Origin: Virgibacillus subterraneus
GTDB lineage: Bacteria; Bacillota; Bacilli; Bacillales; Amphibacillaceae
Direction: 5' to 3'
Length of the DNA: 64,000 nucleotides
Assembly: GCF_900110695.1 (NCBI RefSeq)
Contig: NZ_FOEH01000004.1
Span: 350,848 to 414,847 of the forward strand
How positions within the stretch are numbered: the stretch's first letter is position 1; the number at the start of each line of letters is the position of its first letter. A program made the position numbers and the translations under genes. Positions 34,919-43,249 of the stretch are shown here, piece by piece. The notes beneath the pieces were generated by a model. The model did not search any database and had not been told where the DNA came from. It was given only the letters and a program-made list of their open reading frames with translations.

Positions 34919-34950
34919 AAAAAAAAGCACCGCATAATTGAGCGATGCTT
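34919..34950 (-). terminator. Rho-independent terminator of the subtilisin gene
   Basis: AAGCATCGC and GCGGTGCTT pair on the minus strand, followed by eight T. Confidence 0.75.
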
Positions 34951-34968
34951 CCACTTCCTTCTATTCTA

Positions 34969-36180
34969 CTAATAATTAACTGCGTCGTAAGAATTAATTA
35001 ATCCGTCTTCAAAATAATAGCCAGCACCATTGATGTTATCAGCTGTATTCTCAATAGCAGCACGGATCTGGTCATTATCTCTTCCCTGACCTGCCAATAA
35101 ACCAGCAAGTCCAGCTACATGTGGTGAAGCCATCGAAGTACCTGACATATAAACATAATCATCACGCAAATAAGTTGATGCGATATCGACACCAGGTGCC
35201 ATCACATCCACCCATTCACCATAATTTGAAAAATTAGCAATTTGATTATTACTATCTACAGCCCCAACAGCAATAACATTTTCATAGGAAGCAGGCTCGA
35301 AAGTAGTCGAAACACCATCATTTCCAGCAGCAGCTACAATCAGTGCACCATTATTCCATGCGTAATTAACTGCATTTTCCAATGTTTGCGTATCGCAATC
35401 ACAGCCGAGTGATAGATTGATAACTTCCGCCCCATAATCAGCAGCATAGATAATTCCATCCGCAATATCTGCCAATGATCCACTTCCTCTAGCATCTAAT
35501 ACTCTAACAGCAAGAATCGACGTATTTGGTGCCATACCAGCAATTCCAATTCCATTATTAGTTTCTGCTGCTGCTGTACCAGCTACATGTGTACCATGGC
35601 CGTTTCTATCCATTGGTTTATAATCATTTTGAACAAAATCATACCCTAAAATTGTTTTGCTATTTAAATCTTCGTGACGATAATCTACACCAGTATCTAA
35701 AATAGCAACTTCCTGCCCACTATTTCCCCTGATAACATCCCATGAATCGTTAGTATACGTATTAAATATTCCGTATTGGTAACTAGGATTTGCGTATGTG
35801 TCATTTGGATCCCAGGTAGCACTCATTTTGTAATTTGGTTCTGCGTATTCGACATTGGGATTTTTGTTAAGTGCTTTGACCACAGCCTCAACATTTCTGA
35901 CTTCCAGGACTTTAAATGGTGATTTAACGGCATCTTCATCAGGTTTCACTTCCGCCTTCATCCCTTTTAATGACCTTTTCTGCTCCTTTTCTGTTACACC
36001 AGTCTTAAACTTGACGATCACCTCTCCTTTTACATGTGAACCAATTTCATCTGATTGCTCCATGGATGACACTTTTTCTAAATTACTTTTATTACTCTGA
36101 TAAGACAATTCCGCATTTCCTAATGTTGGAAATGCCAGCAGCATCGCAATAAACAACCCACTAAAAAACTTTATTCTCAT
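34969..36180 (-). CDS. Secreted subtilisin-like serine protease (S8) with I9 propeptide
   Basis: A 403-residue preproprotease. A signal peptide (1-23) is followed by an inhibitor-I9 propeptide (about 45-118, GEVIVKFKTG... NVEYAEPNYK) and the mature S8 domain. The catalytic triad is Asp162 (AILDTGVD), His195 (NGHGTHVAG) and Ser349 (SGTSMASPH), with oxyanion Asn287. Overall it is closest to thermitase/halolysin-type subtilases. A CDC pair at 260-262 is unusual for secreted Bacillus subtilases, which normally lack cysteine. ATG at 36180 follows AAAAGGAGG. Confidence 0.94.
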   Translation of the reverse strand: MRIKFFSGLFIAMLLAFPTLGNAELSYQSNKSNLEKVSSMEQSDEIGSHVKGEVIVKFKTGVTEKEQKRSLKGMKAEVKPDEDAVKSPFKVLEVRNVEAVVKALNKNPNVEYAEPNYKMSATWDPNDTYANPSYQYGIFNTYTNDSWDVIRGNSGQEVAILDTGVDYRHEDLNSKTILGYDFVQNDYKPMDRNGHGTHVAGTAAAETNNGIGIAGMAPNTSILAVRVLDARGSGSLADIADGIIYAADYGAEVINLSLGCDCDTQTLENAVNYAWNNGALIVAAAGNDGVSTTFEPASYENVIAVGAVDSNNQIANFSNYGEWVDVMAPGVDIASTYLRDDYVYMSGTSMASPHVAGLAGLLAGQGRDNDQIRAAIENTADNINGAGYYFEDGLINSYDAVNY

Positions 36181-36540
36181 TACTATTCCTCCTTTTTTAG
36201 ATTTATATATATATTCTGAAAAAAGGAGATGAAACCCTTTATAAAAGGTTTGGGAAATAAGGGTCAAAAATTGTCGAATAACGGAAACTTTTGACCTACA
36301 CTTTCCTGTATTTAGGAATGTACTATTCTATAAAAACTAAAAACTTCTTCGGAATAACGGTTTGAGAATAACATTTTTCCTAAGAATAATTAGATATTTT
36401 AATAGAAAAAGGTAGTTAGAAATAAATATTGTAAGTGACATTATAATTTCAGTTAATATTACCTAGTGCAGACTTCAATAAAAATTCGTTAATTAAATAC
36501 ATAAGTATATTTGCGCAAGTGAGAACTCCAATTTAAAACT
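36181..36540. other. AT-rich intergenic region upstream of the protease gene
   Basis: No gene is seen. It holds the protease leader and an inverted repeat at 36263-36297 (GGTCAAAA ... TTTTGACC with a 19-base spacer) that could be a regulatory site about 85-115 bases upstream of the protease start. Beyond it the sequence is plain AT-rich up to the repeat at 36541. Confidence 0.4.
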
Positions 36541-36630
36541 TACTTGGCTTTTATTACCAAGCCTAAATGTTGAAAACCTTAGTTACACTTATGCGGTAAG
36601 GAAGGATTAATACTTTCATAAACTGCTAAA
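36541..36630. repeat. Dispersed repeat family R, copy 4
   Basis: Contains CCTTAGTTACACTTATGC, GGTAAGGAAGGATTAATACTTTC and AACTGC in the same order as other copies. Unlike most copies it lies in a divergent promoter region rather than beside a clear terminator. Confidence 0.55.
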
Positions 36631-36700
36631 GAATTATAAATAATTTTGATTAAAACAGCCATCCTAATTATGTTAGTAATGTGTTAAAGGTGTGAGCGTA

Positions 36701-37405
36701 ATGGATTTTTTCAGTGGCCAAGAATCACTTACCGCAGTACAATGGGCGTTAAGAGCTATAGTTGGATTTATATTTTTAATTGTCATAGCAAAAATCATGG
36801 GTCAGCGATCGATTTCACAATTGAGATTTCTCGATTTTGTCGTTGCATTACTAATAGGAAACATTATTGCTCATCCTCTATCAGACGAAGGACTAGGACT
36901 TAAGGGATCAATGATAACAATGAGTGTTGTAGTAGCGTTATATATATCTGGAGTGTTTTTGAGTTTAAAATGGCCTCCTATACGAAAGATATTCAATACT
37001 CCCCCAATACCTCTGATTGAATACGGAAAAATTAAGTATAAAAACCTGAAGAAGGCACGGATATCAGTAGACGTACTTTTATCCGAACTGCGAAAGGAAA
37101 AAACAGAGGATATTCAAAAAGTAGCACTCGCATTGTGGGAACATGGTGGATTTATATCTATATTTCTATATCCTCAATACCAGCCACTTACACATTCGAA
37201 TCTGACGCCACCTCTAAAACCATTCCATTTTCCTCATACTCTTGTTAAAGAGCGTAAAGTCGATTATGAAGTACTGAAAAAGTCTGGAAAAGATGAGGAA
37301 TGGCTGATTAAGGAACTGACAACAATTCATAACGTAACATTAAACAACGTACTTTTAGCAACTATTGATGAGAGTAAAAACCTAAAAGTGTTTCTGTATA
37401 ACTGA
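36701..37405 (+). CDS. DUF421 (YetF-like) membrane protein
   Basis: A 234-residue protein with three membrane helices at the N-terminus (VQWALRAIVGFIFLIVIAKIMGQRSISQLRFLDFVVALLIGN is the DUF421 signature) and a soluble C-terminal domain. Related proteins occur in the spore inner membrane; a DUF421-containing protein of the spoVA-2mob element is linked to wet-heat resistance of spores. ATG at 36701 fits AAAGGTG better than a GTG nine bases upstream. It is alone on its strand. Function here unknown. Confidence 0.85.
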   Translation: MDFFSGQESLTAVQWALRAIVGFIFLIVIAKIMGQRSISQLRFLDFVVALLIGNIIAHPLSDEGLGLKGSMITMSVVVALYISGVFLSLKWPPIRKIFNTPPIPLIEYGKIKYKNLKKARISVDVLLSELRKEKTEDIQKVALALWEHGGFISIFLYPQYQPLTHSNLTPPLKPFHFPHTLVKERKVDYEVLKKSGKDEEWLIKELTTIHNVTLNNVLLATIDESKNLKVFLYN

Positions 37406-37485
37406 TCAAATTGTTAACACATATTAATCATATTATTAGAAGACTGGGTATACACCATCCTTAACGTCGAGTGCCTTAATTGCAC

Positions 37486-39078
37486 TTATTGGTGCTTTAC
37501 CAGATCCTGATGATAAATATCATAATTAATTTTTAAAAAAGGCAATGAAAAAATCCACATATTGTGCTGTGCTCGTAGAATTCCTGTCTCTACCTCCTTA
37601 ACATAGAATTGTTCTTCAATAGGTAAACGAAATAAATACTTGCCAAAGGTTAAATATATTCCTGAATTATTATCCTTATTTGTACTTGAAAGTTGAAGTG
37701 CCTCCTCATATTGAGTAAGTTCAAGTACACCAACCATTGAAGCGTACGGTAAAGGTAAGGCTATATTCATATAAGACCGCCCTAGTTCCTCATGTGAAGA
37801 ATACAATGCTACAAAAGTGGTCTCCTTATTTATTTTTCGAACCCATGCCCTTACTTCATTTCGTCCATCAGCATCATCTTTAACCGAAAATATATTCCCA
37901 CTCATTTCGACCTTTTTACTGGAGAATGGTAAGTTAACCTGCCTAACATATCTGCTAATCAAACGATATACCGCTGCAAAGGGCTTAAACCATGCTCGCC
38001 ATTTCACTTCAGCAATTAACCGGTATCGATTTGTGTTTTCATAAAAATCTATGATATCTGGTGATAATGTATCCGTATTTATATCACCTTCATACACGCT
38101 CATGTCATCTACTAATCCCTTATAGGTCTTATGATCTGTTCTGTCAGCTAAAATTGCTTCACCAATGACCCCCTTCCCTCTTATTCGACTGACCGGAAAG
38201 CTCAACCTTTGCATCCTGGTAAAAGGAAGCTGGGCATACCAGCCTATAATCCCTGCTGCTGCAAACAATATGGAGTTAGTTACCCCATGAAATAAAAGCA
38301 TAAAATTAATTGTTACGGTATACAGTCCAGTAACATTACCAAATGCGTATACTAATGAAAAGATAATCGCCACACCTAACGCAGCATAAGACGCTCGATT
38401 CAGCCAGTTAATAGACGCTTTAAAAGATATGTAGACTAAACCATAAATACCAATAATATAAATAATTACCGATAGCAGTTCTAAAGAAGTGGAAAAAGTA
38501 ATACCTAACGCTACAATAATTGGTGAAACAATAACAATTATGCCTGCTAACCTATACAATGCTGATTTGTATAACCTGCCAAGCAGTCCAGTAAAGACAG
38601 GCAACAAAAACGCTGAATAGTGAAAATGAATACCTGTCAGCCATGTCATCATTGGGGAGAACCCAGTATCTATGTTGGCTTCATAAGCAACAAACCAGCC
38701 CCCGCCGATTGCTATATAAATAAGGCCGATATCAATTAGAAATTCCTCCAAATGAATAAAACCTCTATGTAAAAATCGACTGAATCCATAACCAGCAATG
38801 AACAATGTAAAAAGAAAATAAATTACCGCAAATATCGTATCCCACGCAGTATCATTTGTAATTTGCAAAAAAATAACAGCAGCAAATGCTGGTATTGCTA
38901 GATAAGGAAGATATCTTGGAATATACCCATTATCACTTTCCATTACCAGATGAAGTGTTAGCGGAAGGTAAATTAATTGAGCTACCGTCAACATCATAAA
39001 ATACCATGGATGTGGACCAATTATAGCAATAACGAGTACTATTAATATGTTACATAATCCAATGTTACGAAATGTCAT
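37486..39078 (-). CDS. yndJ: YndJ-like membrane protein
   Basis: A 530-residue protein: about ten membrane helices in the first 300 residues, then a soluble C-terminal domain of about 230 residues. Size, order and position after a DUF4166 and a YndG-like gene match Bacillus subtilis yndGHJ. The HFHYSAFLLPVFTGLLGR segment is a family mark. ATG at 39078 follows AAGGAGAG and overlaps the upstream gene by 14 bases. No biochemical role is established that I know of. Confidence 0.87.
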   Translation of the reverse strand: MTFRNIGLCNILIVLVIAIIGPHPWYFMMLTVAQLIYLPLTLHLVMESDNGYIPRYLPYLAIPAFAAVIFLQITNDTAWDTIFAVIYFLFTLFIAGYGFSRFLHRGFIHLEEFLIDIGLIYIAIGGGWFVAYEANIDTGFSPMMTWLTGIHFHYSAFLLPVFTGLLGRLYKSALYRLAGIIVIVSPIIVALGITFSTSLELLSVIIYIIGIYGLVYISFKASINWLNRASYAALGVAIIFSLVYAFGNVTGLYTVTINFMLLFHGVTNSILFAAAGIIGWYAQLPFTRMQRLSFPVSRIRGKGVIGEAILADRTDHKTYKGLVDDMSVYEGDINTDTLSPDIIDFYENTNRYRLIAEVKWRAWFKPFAAVYRLISRYVRQVNLPFSSKKVEMSGNIFSVKDDADGRNEVRAWVRKINKETTFVALYSSHEELGRSYMNIALPLPYASMVGVLELTQYEEALQLSSTNKDNNSGIYLTFGKYLFRLPIEEQFYVKEVETGILRAQHNMWIFSLPFLKINYDIYHQDLVKHQ

Positions 39079-39679
39079 CGGCAGTAAACTCTCCTTCATA
39101 CGAAAACAATGTACCAATCAACGGATTTCTAACTATTACATGTATCGAGTATGCATCTTTCTCCTCCACATACTTCTCCGTAACTGTCGCCAAACCCTGA
39201 AACAACGTTGGCAATGGTATTTCCAGCCGACCGAGTACCAAGCGCTGCCGCTTCGATGTGATTTTCAGGGCTCTCTCTGCGGTTACATCAAGCGATAAGT
39301 CTGAATAAAATAGGTGCGGTTCACCGAGATAGTCCTTTATAATATTCCGTTCGGAGTCTAAACTCATCAGCGCATTAAAATACCTTTTCTTCGTTCCAAA
39401 ATAAAATGTCCGCTCCCAGCGGATCTGCTCCTCACCGTTCCTGCCAGTTTCTGGAGTATTTACAATCTTAAAGGGGATATTCTCCCCATGTTCCGGAAAC
39501 AGTAACTTAAACTTCACACCTGTCCAAAATAAGGGAAACAGCCATTTCGGTCCACCTTTTATACTTTCCATCATTCCTGTTCCTGTAAAGGACATTCCCC
39601 TTTGGATCTCATATCTTTTTTGCAGCATGGGGTGAAGCCGATAAAAATCTTTCCCCATAACACGTTTATAAATGGACAT
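39065..39679 (-). CDS. yndH: DUF4166 protein (YndH-like)
   Basis: A 204-residue soluble protein of the DUF4166 family, seen in YKRVMGKDFYRLHPMLQKRYEI, the GTGMMESIKGGPKWLFPLFW block and WERTFYFGTKKRYFNA. It lies between yndG- and yndJ-like genes with overlaps on both sides when upstream codons are considered. ATG at 39679 follows GGGAGATTAAG. The domain is related in arrangement to lipid or steroid-binding folds by neighbourhood, but the function is unknown. Confidence 0.85.
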   Translation of the reverse strand: MSIYKRVMGKDFYRLHPMLQKRYEIQRGMSFTGTGMMESIKGGPKWLFPLFWTGVKFKLLFPEHGENIPFKIVNTPETGRNGEEQIRWERTFYFGTKKRYFNALMSLDSERNIIKDYLGEPHLFYSDLSLDVTAERALKITSKRQRLVLGRLEIPLPTLFQGLATVTEKYVEEKDAYSIHVIVRNPLIGTLFSYEGEFTADDIS

Positions 39680-39689
39680 CTTAATCTCC

Positions 39690-40595
39690 CTATCTTTTCC
39701 GCTTACAATTTTTTGCAGTAGGAACATTTTTACTGGACATAAACCCCACTACAGACAAAATGAATAATGCTAAGTTAAATGTTAACGGATTAAACGGATC
39801 CACAGCACTGCTTGGCTGTGCGATAATTGCTCCCACTGTTAACAGGGGATAAATAATAATCTGTAACCGAAACAATTGTCTTTTTTTCGAATAAACCAGC
39901 CAGACTAACCCGAATACTACTTCGATAATTCCAGCGATTAGAACAATCCAGGATGCTTGAATATACGAAATAGGTACAGCACTTTGGACCATACCTATCT
40001 CAGCTGGATGCAATCCAATTATTTTTGGAACAAGCCCATGATACAGCCAGATGAATGAAAATAGGAGCGTAATAATCCAATTACTAAAAAACCTCACATA
40101 CTGCGATGATGGTGAATCCCCTTGCTCCAGCCATCGTTTCAATACATCAAAACTAAGCGCAGTCCCCCACCCTATAAGTGGTCGAAACATAAATTGATCA
40201 ATCAATTTACCAATCCTGCCAAGACCGGGTTTATAATTATATTGTGTTAAAAATGTAATGGAGGAATCTGATTGAGGGATATACTTCCAATACCCTCTTC
40301 CTTCATGAATAATGGAGCTTACCTGGTCCGTTCCAAAATGTAAAGAAGATGTTCTCGACCCATCTTTCGCATGAAAACTGCCAGCACTTTTTCCCCATCC
40401 TTCAACTGATAGACCAGGACCAATAATTGTCTTATATGTAAATTCCTGTGGCTTGTTTTCCTTTTTAGGGAGATAGGTAATTGAGGAAAAACGAAGATCC
40501 CACTGTTCATGGAGATCAGGAGTTTGTGTTGCATTCCATAACTTATCCATTTCTGATTCAATGGGTAATTCAACATATATTGGTTTTCTTTTCAC
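39690..40595 (-). CDS. yndG: YndG-like protein: SRPBCC-type domain fused to DoxX-like membrane domain
   Basis: A 301-residue protein. Residues 1-150 look like an SRPBCC/START-type ligand-binding domain (KPIYVELPIESEMDKLWNATQTPDLHEQWD). The C-terminal half has four membrane helices like DoxX-family proteins (IIEVVFGLVWLVYSKKRQ). It is first of the yndGHJ-like operon. The GTG at 40595 follows GAGGTGAACACT. A hydrophobic-ligand role is inference from the fold. Confidence 0.82.
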   Translation of the reverse strand: MKRKPIYVELPIESEMDKLWNATQTPDLHEQWDLRFSSITYLPKKENKPQEFTYKTIIGPGLSVEGWGKSAGSFHAKDGSRTSSLHFGTDQVSSIIHEGRGYWKYIPQSDSSITFLTQYNYKPGLGRIGKLIDQFMFRPLIGWGTALSFDVLKRWLEQGDSPSSQYVRFFSNWIITLLFSFIWLYHGLVPKIIGLHPAEIGMVQSAVPISYIQASWIVLIAGIIEVVFGLVWLVYSKKRQLFRLQIIIYPLLTVGAIIAQPSSAVDPFNPLTFNLALFILSVVGFMSSKNVPTAKNCKRKR

Positions 40596-40715
40596 AGTGT
40601 TCACCTCAACTTGCACATGTTAATAGTAGTTTCAGTTTAACATATAGCTGTTTAGAAAAGCTTAAACCCTTACGAGAGACTTAAGCTTAACCTAATAAAC
40701 TATTGAATTCTAATC

Positions 40716-40874
40716 TTAATTGGACTTTCTGCTTGCTACCCAAAAAGCTAGTATAACTAATGGAATTACCAGGAATATTGGAATGTTAATATGACTTTGT
40801 GTAAGCATTGCTAGAAAGAACAGTACTACAATCCCAATAATTATGTACAAACACCCGCGCCCGAATGTTTCCAT
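40716..40874 (-). CDS. 52-residue small membrane protein
   Basis: A short gene with a strong ribosome site (GGGGGGAGATTAA before ATG). The product has two membrane helices (about 9-26 and 30-47) and a basic end (ASRKSN). It follows the flavin reductase gene by 28 bases on the same strand, so it is probably co-transcribed. Family not recognised. Confidence 0.6.
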   Translation of the reverse strand: METFGRGCLYIIIGIVVLFFLAMLTQSHINIPIFLVIPLVILAFWVASRKSN

Positions 40875-40902
40875 TTAATCTCCCCCCTTCCAATTCGAAA
40901 TT

Positions 40903-41463
40903 CTAATTATCTATTGTATATGTATTAACAGTACTCTTATGATCTAGCCTCGCATACTGCGAACGCCCTAAGTAAAGCGGAATTTCAAGTTTACTGAAAT
41001 CCGGGAGTCCATTCTCCAAAAATAAATCATCGTCACGATAACATTGGGTAATATCGCCGACAAACCAATCATGATCACCGTACGTATTAATATCAACTGT
41101 CTTACACTCATAGGCAACATATGCATCATGAAGAATTGGTGCATTGATAGTCATTCCGCTATCATATGATATTTTCGCATAGTCAAATTTGTCTACATTC
41201 TCCCCAGTAAATACCCCTGTTTCTTGAATGAACGCAGCTTTTTCATATGGAACGAAATTAATTGCAAATTCTCCAGCATCATTAATCAGATCAAATGTAT
41301 AACGTTCTCTCCCAATTGCCACCCCATACATCGGTGGGTCAAAGGAAATATAGGAATGCCATCCAGCAGCCATTATATTACTTTTTCCATTATGGGTTAC
41401 CGTAACTAGTGCGACCATACCAGGATAGCTGTGCATGACCGTCTTTGGTGTAGCTCTCCTCAT
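40903..41463 (-). CDS. Flavin reductase family (FMN-binding split barrel) protein
   Basis: A 186-residue flavoprotein of the flavin-reductase-like group, with PGMVALVTVTHNGKSNIMAAGWHSYISFDPPMYGVAIG as the FMN-binding segment and FAINFVPYEKA after it. Such proteins reduce flavins with NAD(P)H for monooxygenases or other partners; no oxygenase gene is near. The ATG at 41463 follows GGGTGGTCACA. Partner and substrate unknown. Confidence 0.87.
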   Translation of the reverse strand: MRRATPKTVMHSYPGMVALVTVTHNGKSNIMAAGWHSYISFDPPMYGVAIGRERYTFDLINDAGEFAINFVPYEKAAFIQETGVFTGENVDKFDYAKISYDSGMTINAPILHDAYVAYECKTVDINTYGDHDWFVGDITQCYRDDDLFLENGLPDFSKLEIPLYLGRSQYARLDHKSTVNTYTIDN

Positions 41464-41798
41464 TGTGACCACCCTTTCTATGTATCTATTTTAGTTAAAA
41501 ACACTTTCTTGAGCTTTACTCCAGCTTTTATAAAAGCTTTCATTCCTCTTCCCATATCATAATCGAGATTACAATTAAAAGAGAGAACATCGCTAGAATA
41601 TATTAATAGCCAGTATGTAAAACATACAATATGCTTGTAATAATAATGCTAGAAACTTTTCCAGTCACCCCCGCATCATTCGAAGTTAAGTAATAATCTT
41701 TATTTATATTAACACCATAGGAGTGAAGCAACAAGACAATAAGCAGTTAGTTCTTTATTTTAATTAACAGGTTGTTTCTATTACAAAAAAGAGAAAAG
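41464..41798. other. Intergenic region without recognisable gene
   Basis: An AT-rich stretch of about 330 bases upstream of the flavin reductase gene. I see no supported reading frame, RNA or clear promoter beyond the reductase ribosome site. Confidence 0.4.
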
Positions 41799-41916
41799 CT
41801 GCGACATAGATTCAATTAATATCATTTAGTGAGGCTCACCAGCCGCCCGCGGAAAGCGTAGTGTATTTCCGTAGCGGTATCATAGCACTCAAGTATATTA
41901 CCACATTGTGTCGCAG
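41799..41916. repeat. Short element with CTGCGACA/TGTCGCAG ends, copy 2
   Basis: A 118-bp element with perfect 8-bp inverted ends (CTGCGACA ... TGTCGCAG) and a GC-rich interior (CCGCCCGCGGAAAGCG, GTATTTCCGTAGCGG). It shares this plan with the element at 7891-8059. It resembles a MITE or other short intergenic repeat of Bacillaceae. No coding potential. Confidence 0.65.
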
Positions 41917-41986
41917 TTCATATCAACTGCTAAAATTATAGAGCAATAAAAATTACTTGAAGAACTTTTTAAAAGACAATTTTACT

Positions 41987-42085
41987 ATTTCCATGCCACC
42001 TAAACCAGATGAGAATCGATAGTAATAATAAGAAAGGTTCATTACTACTATCGTTTGCCGAGCATAAAAGGTGGCATACTAAATG
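41987..42085. repeat. Nested inverted repeat
   Basis: Outer arms ATGCCACCT (41993-42001) and AGGTGGCAT (42069-42077) enclose inner arms CGATAGTAATAAT (42017-42029) and ATTACTACTATCG (42041-42053). Flanking ATTTCC and GGAATT extend it partly. A long two-part hairpin could form in either strand. It fits neither a plain terminator nor a known RNA I can name. Confidence 0.55.
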
Positions 42086-42121
42086 GAATTTATTTCAGAA
42101 TAATGGATGTGAAACAATAAA

Positions 42122-42153
42122 AAGTCACTTTTCAATTAAATGAAAAGTGACTA
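42122..42153 (-). terminator. Hairpin, probable terminator
   Basis: AGTCACTTTTCA and TGAAAAGTGACT make a perfect 12-bp stem with a 6-base loop; the minus strand continues with TTTTTATTG. It would end transcription of the genes to its right. Confidence 0.75.
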
Positions 42154-42279
42154 CAATCCTCTTACTGTTGTACTGGCTAATATATATCAGCTATCGTTTG
42201 GATTACCTTTTGTGGTGCAGCCACTAATGAGTAGAAACCCTTTTAGGTCATGTATTGCCATATTTCATAAGCGCGACGA

Positions 42280-42372
42280 TTACTGTTTAGGAACGCATTG
42301 TCTAGAAACGTGTGTAAATTTAGATTTGAACATTCTATTTAGATCATGTAACTTATGTGATGCTAATTGCAT
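42280..42372 (-). pseudogene. Probable spore coat protein remnant
   Basis: A strong ribosome site (AAAGGAGAATATTTCT before ATG) opens a frame reading MQLASHKLHDLNRMFKSKF, then stops after 30 residues. The start resembles the N-terminus of small CotF-like coat proteins (pattern MQL-x-x-HE-x-HDLNEL), after which the frame is lost. Downstream sequence to about 42188 may be further remains. The assignment rests on a short motif. Confidence 0.35.
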
Positions 42373-42404
42373 AGAAATATTCTCCTTTACTATTAATAAA
42401 ATCT

Positions 42405-42578
42405 CTATTCACGTTTTTGGTCAAGTGTTCCTTCAAAATAATCATCTGAAGCTTGTTCATGTGTTTCGGCCAAGCCTTTTTCAATTTGCGTGTTGCCTTT
42501 GTAATCAGATGGCTCATAATTCTTTTCAGCTACCCGACGGCTTTCTTCTGGATTTACTTTATTCTGTTTCTTTGACAC
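42405..42578 (-). CDS. DUF4025 (YozQ-like) small protein
   Basis: A 57-residue hydrophilic protein starting at a GTG with GGAGGTGCTAAA before it. The NYEPSDYKGNTQIEKGLAETHEQASDDYFEGT segment matches the YozQ/DUF4025 family of Bacillus, small proteins often found among spore-related genes. It has no cysteine or membrane helix and is probably disordered. It lies 23 bases after the DUF3231 gene on the same strand. Confidence 0.75.
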   Translation of the reverse strand: MSKKQNKVNPEESRRVAEKNYEPSDYKGNTQIEKGLAETHEQASDDYFEGTLDQKRE

Positions 42579-42601
42579 TTTAGCACCTCCATTGCCTCTA
42601 T

Positions 42602-43114
42602 TTATTGCTGACTAGGTATATCAGTATGAAGCGGCGGTGTCATTAACCAGCCTTTTTCTTTATTTAGACGAAGTGCCTTTGCACTCGCTTGACTTTTGTT
42701 CATGTGGTACTGCCCAAATAGCATTGCAACATCTTCACGAGTACATTGGCCCATAATTGTACTGCAGGATACTAGGCCAGCAGCAAGGCTTGCTGATACC
42801 ATTGCGCTTATTTCCTGATCATTAAACTTTGCACCTGAAGGAATGTCTTCCAGGTCAGCTAAAGAGCGTTCTGGAGGTGAAGGAGGAATCGGGATGCCAT
42901 TCGTTTTCAAAATTTCCTCTATATCTTCAGATTCTTTTTTTATACCTTGAATTAATTCTTCTAGCAATTGTCTTAAATCCTTGTCACCCGTGTGATTAAT
43001 ATAAGTTTGAAAAGCAGCGTAATTCCCTTTTGCTACTACCAAATATGACCACATGCTAAATACCTCTCCATAGTGAAGTGGCTGTTTCTTTGGATTACCT
43101 GACAAAATACCCAT
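42602..43114 (-). CDS. DUF3231 family protein, single-domain form
   Basis: A 170-residue protein of the DUF3231 family, here with one helical-bundle domain instead of the usual two (about 330 residues). The GEVFSMWSYLVVAKGNYAAFQTYINHTGD opening and the MLFGQYHMNKSQASAKALRLNKEKGWLMTPP ending are typical. The bundle resembles CotF/ferritin-like folds; members are common near spore genes. It is followed by the YozQ-like gene. Function unknown. Confidence 0.83.
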   Translation of the reverse strand: MGILSGNPKKQPLHYGEVFSMWSYLVVAKGNYAAFQTYINHTGDKDLRQLLEELIQGIKKESEDIEEILKTNGIPIPPSPPERSLADLEDIPSGAKFNDQEISAMVSASLAAGLVSCSTIMGQCTREDVAMLFGQYHMNKSQASAKALRLNKEKGWLMTPPLHTDIPSQQ

Positions 43115-43249
43115 AATAATACACTCCTTTGATTTTATTTACAAAGATAGTTTTACTCAAGACGTTATTTCTATTCAACTAAAACAATAAATATAAACCT
43201 GACAAGTTGTTAACAATAACGTTTAATGTGGTGGAAATGAGGGGATATT

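Noticed and set aside
42140..42583. A 147-residue plus-strand frame rich in Cys and Phe
   Set aside because: It runs antisense to the YozQ-like gene and the coat-like remnant and begins inside a terminator hairpin; it has no ribosome site.
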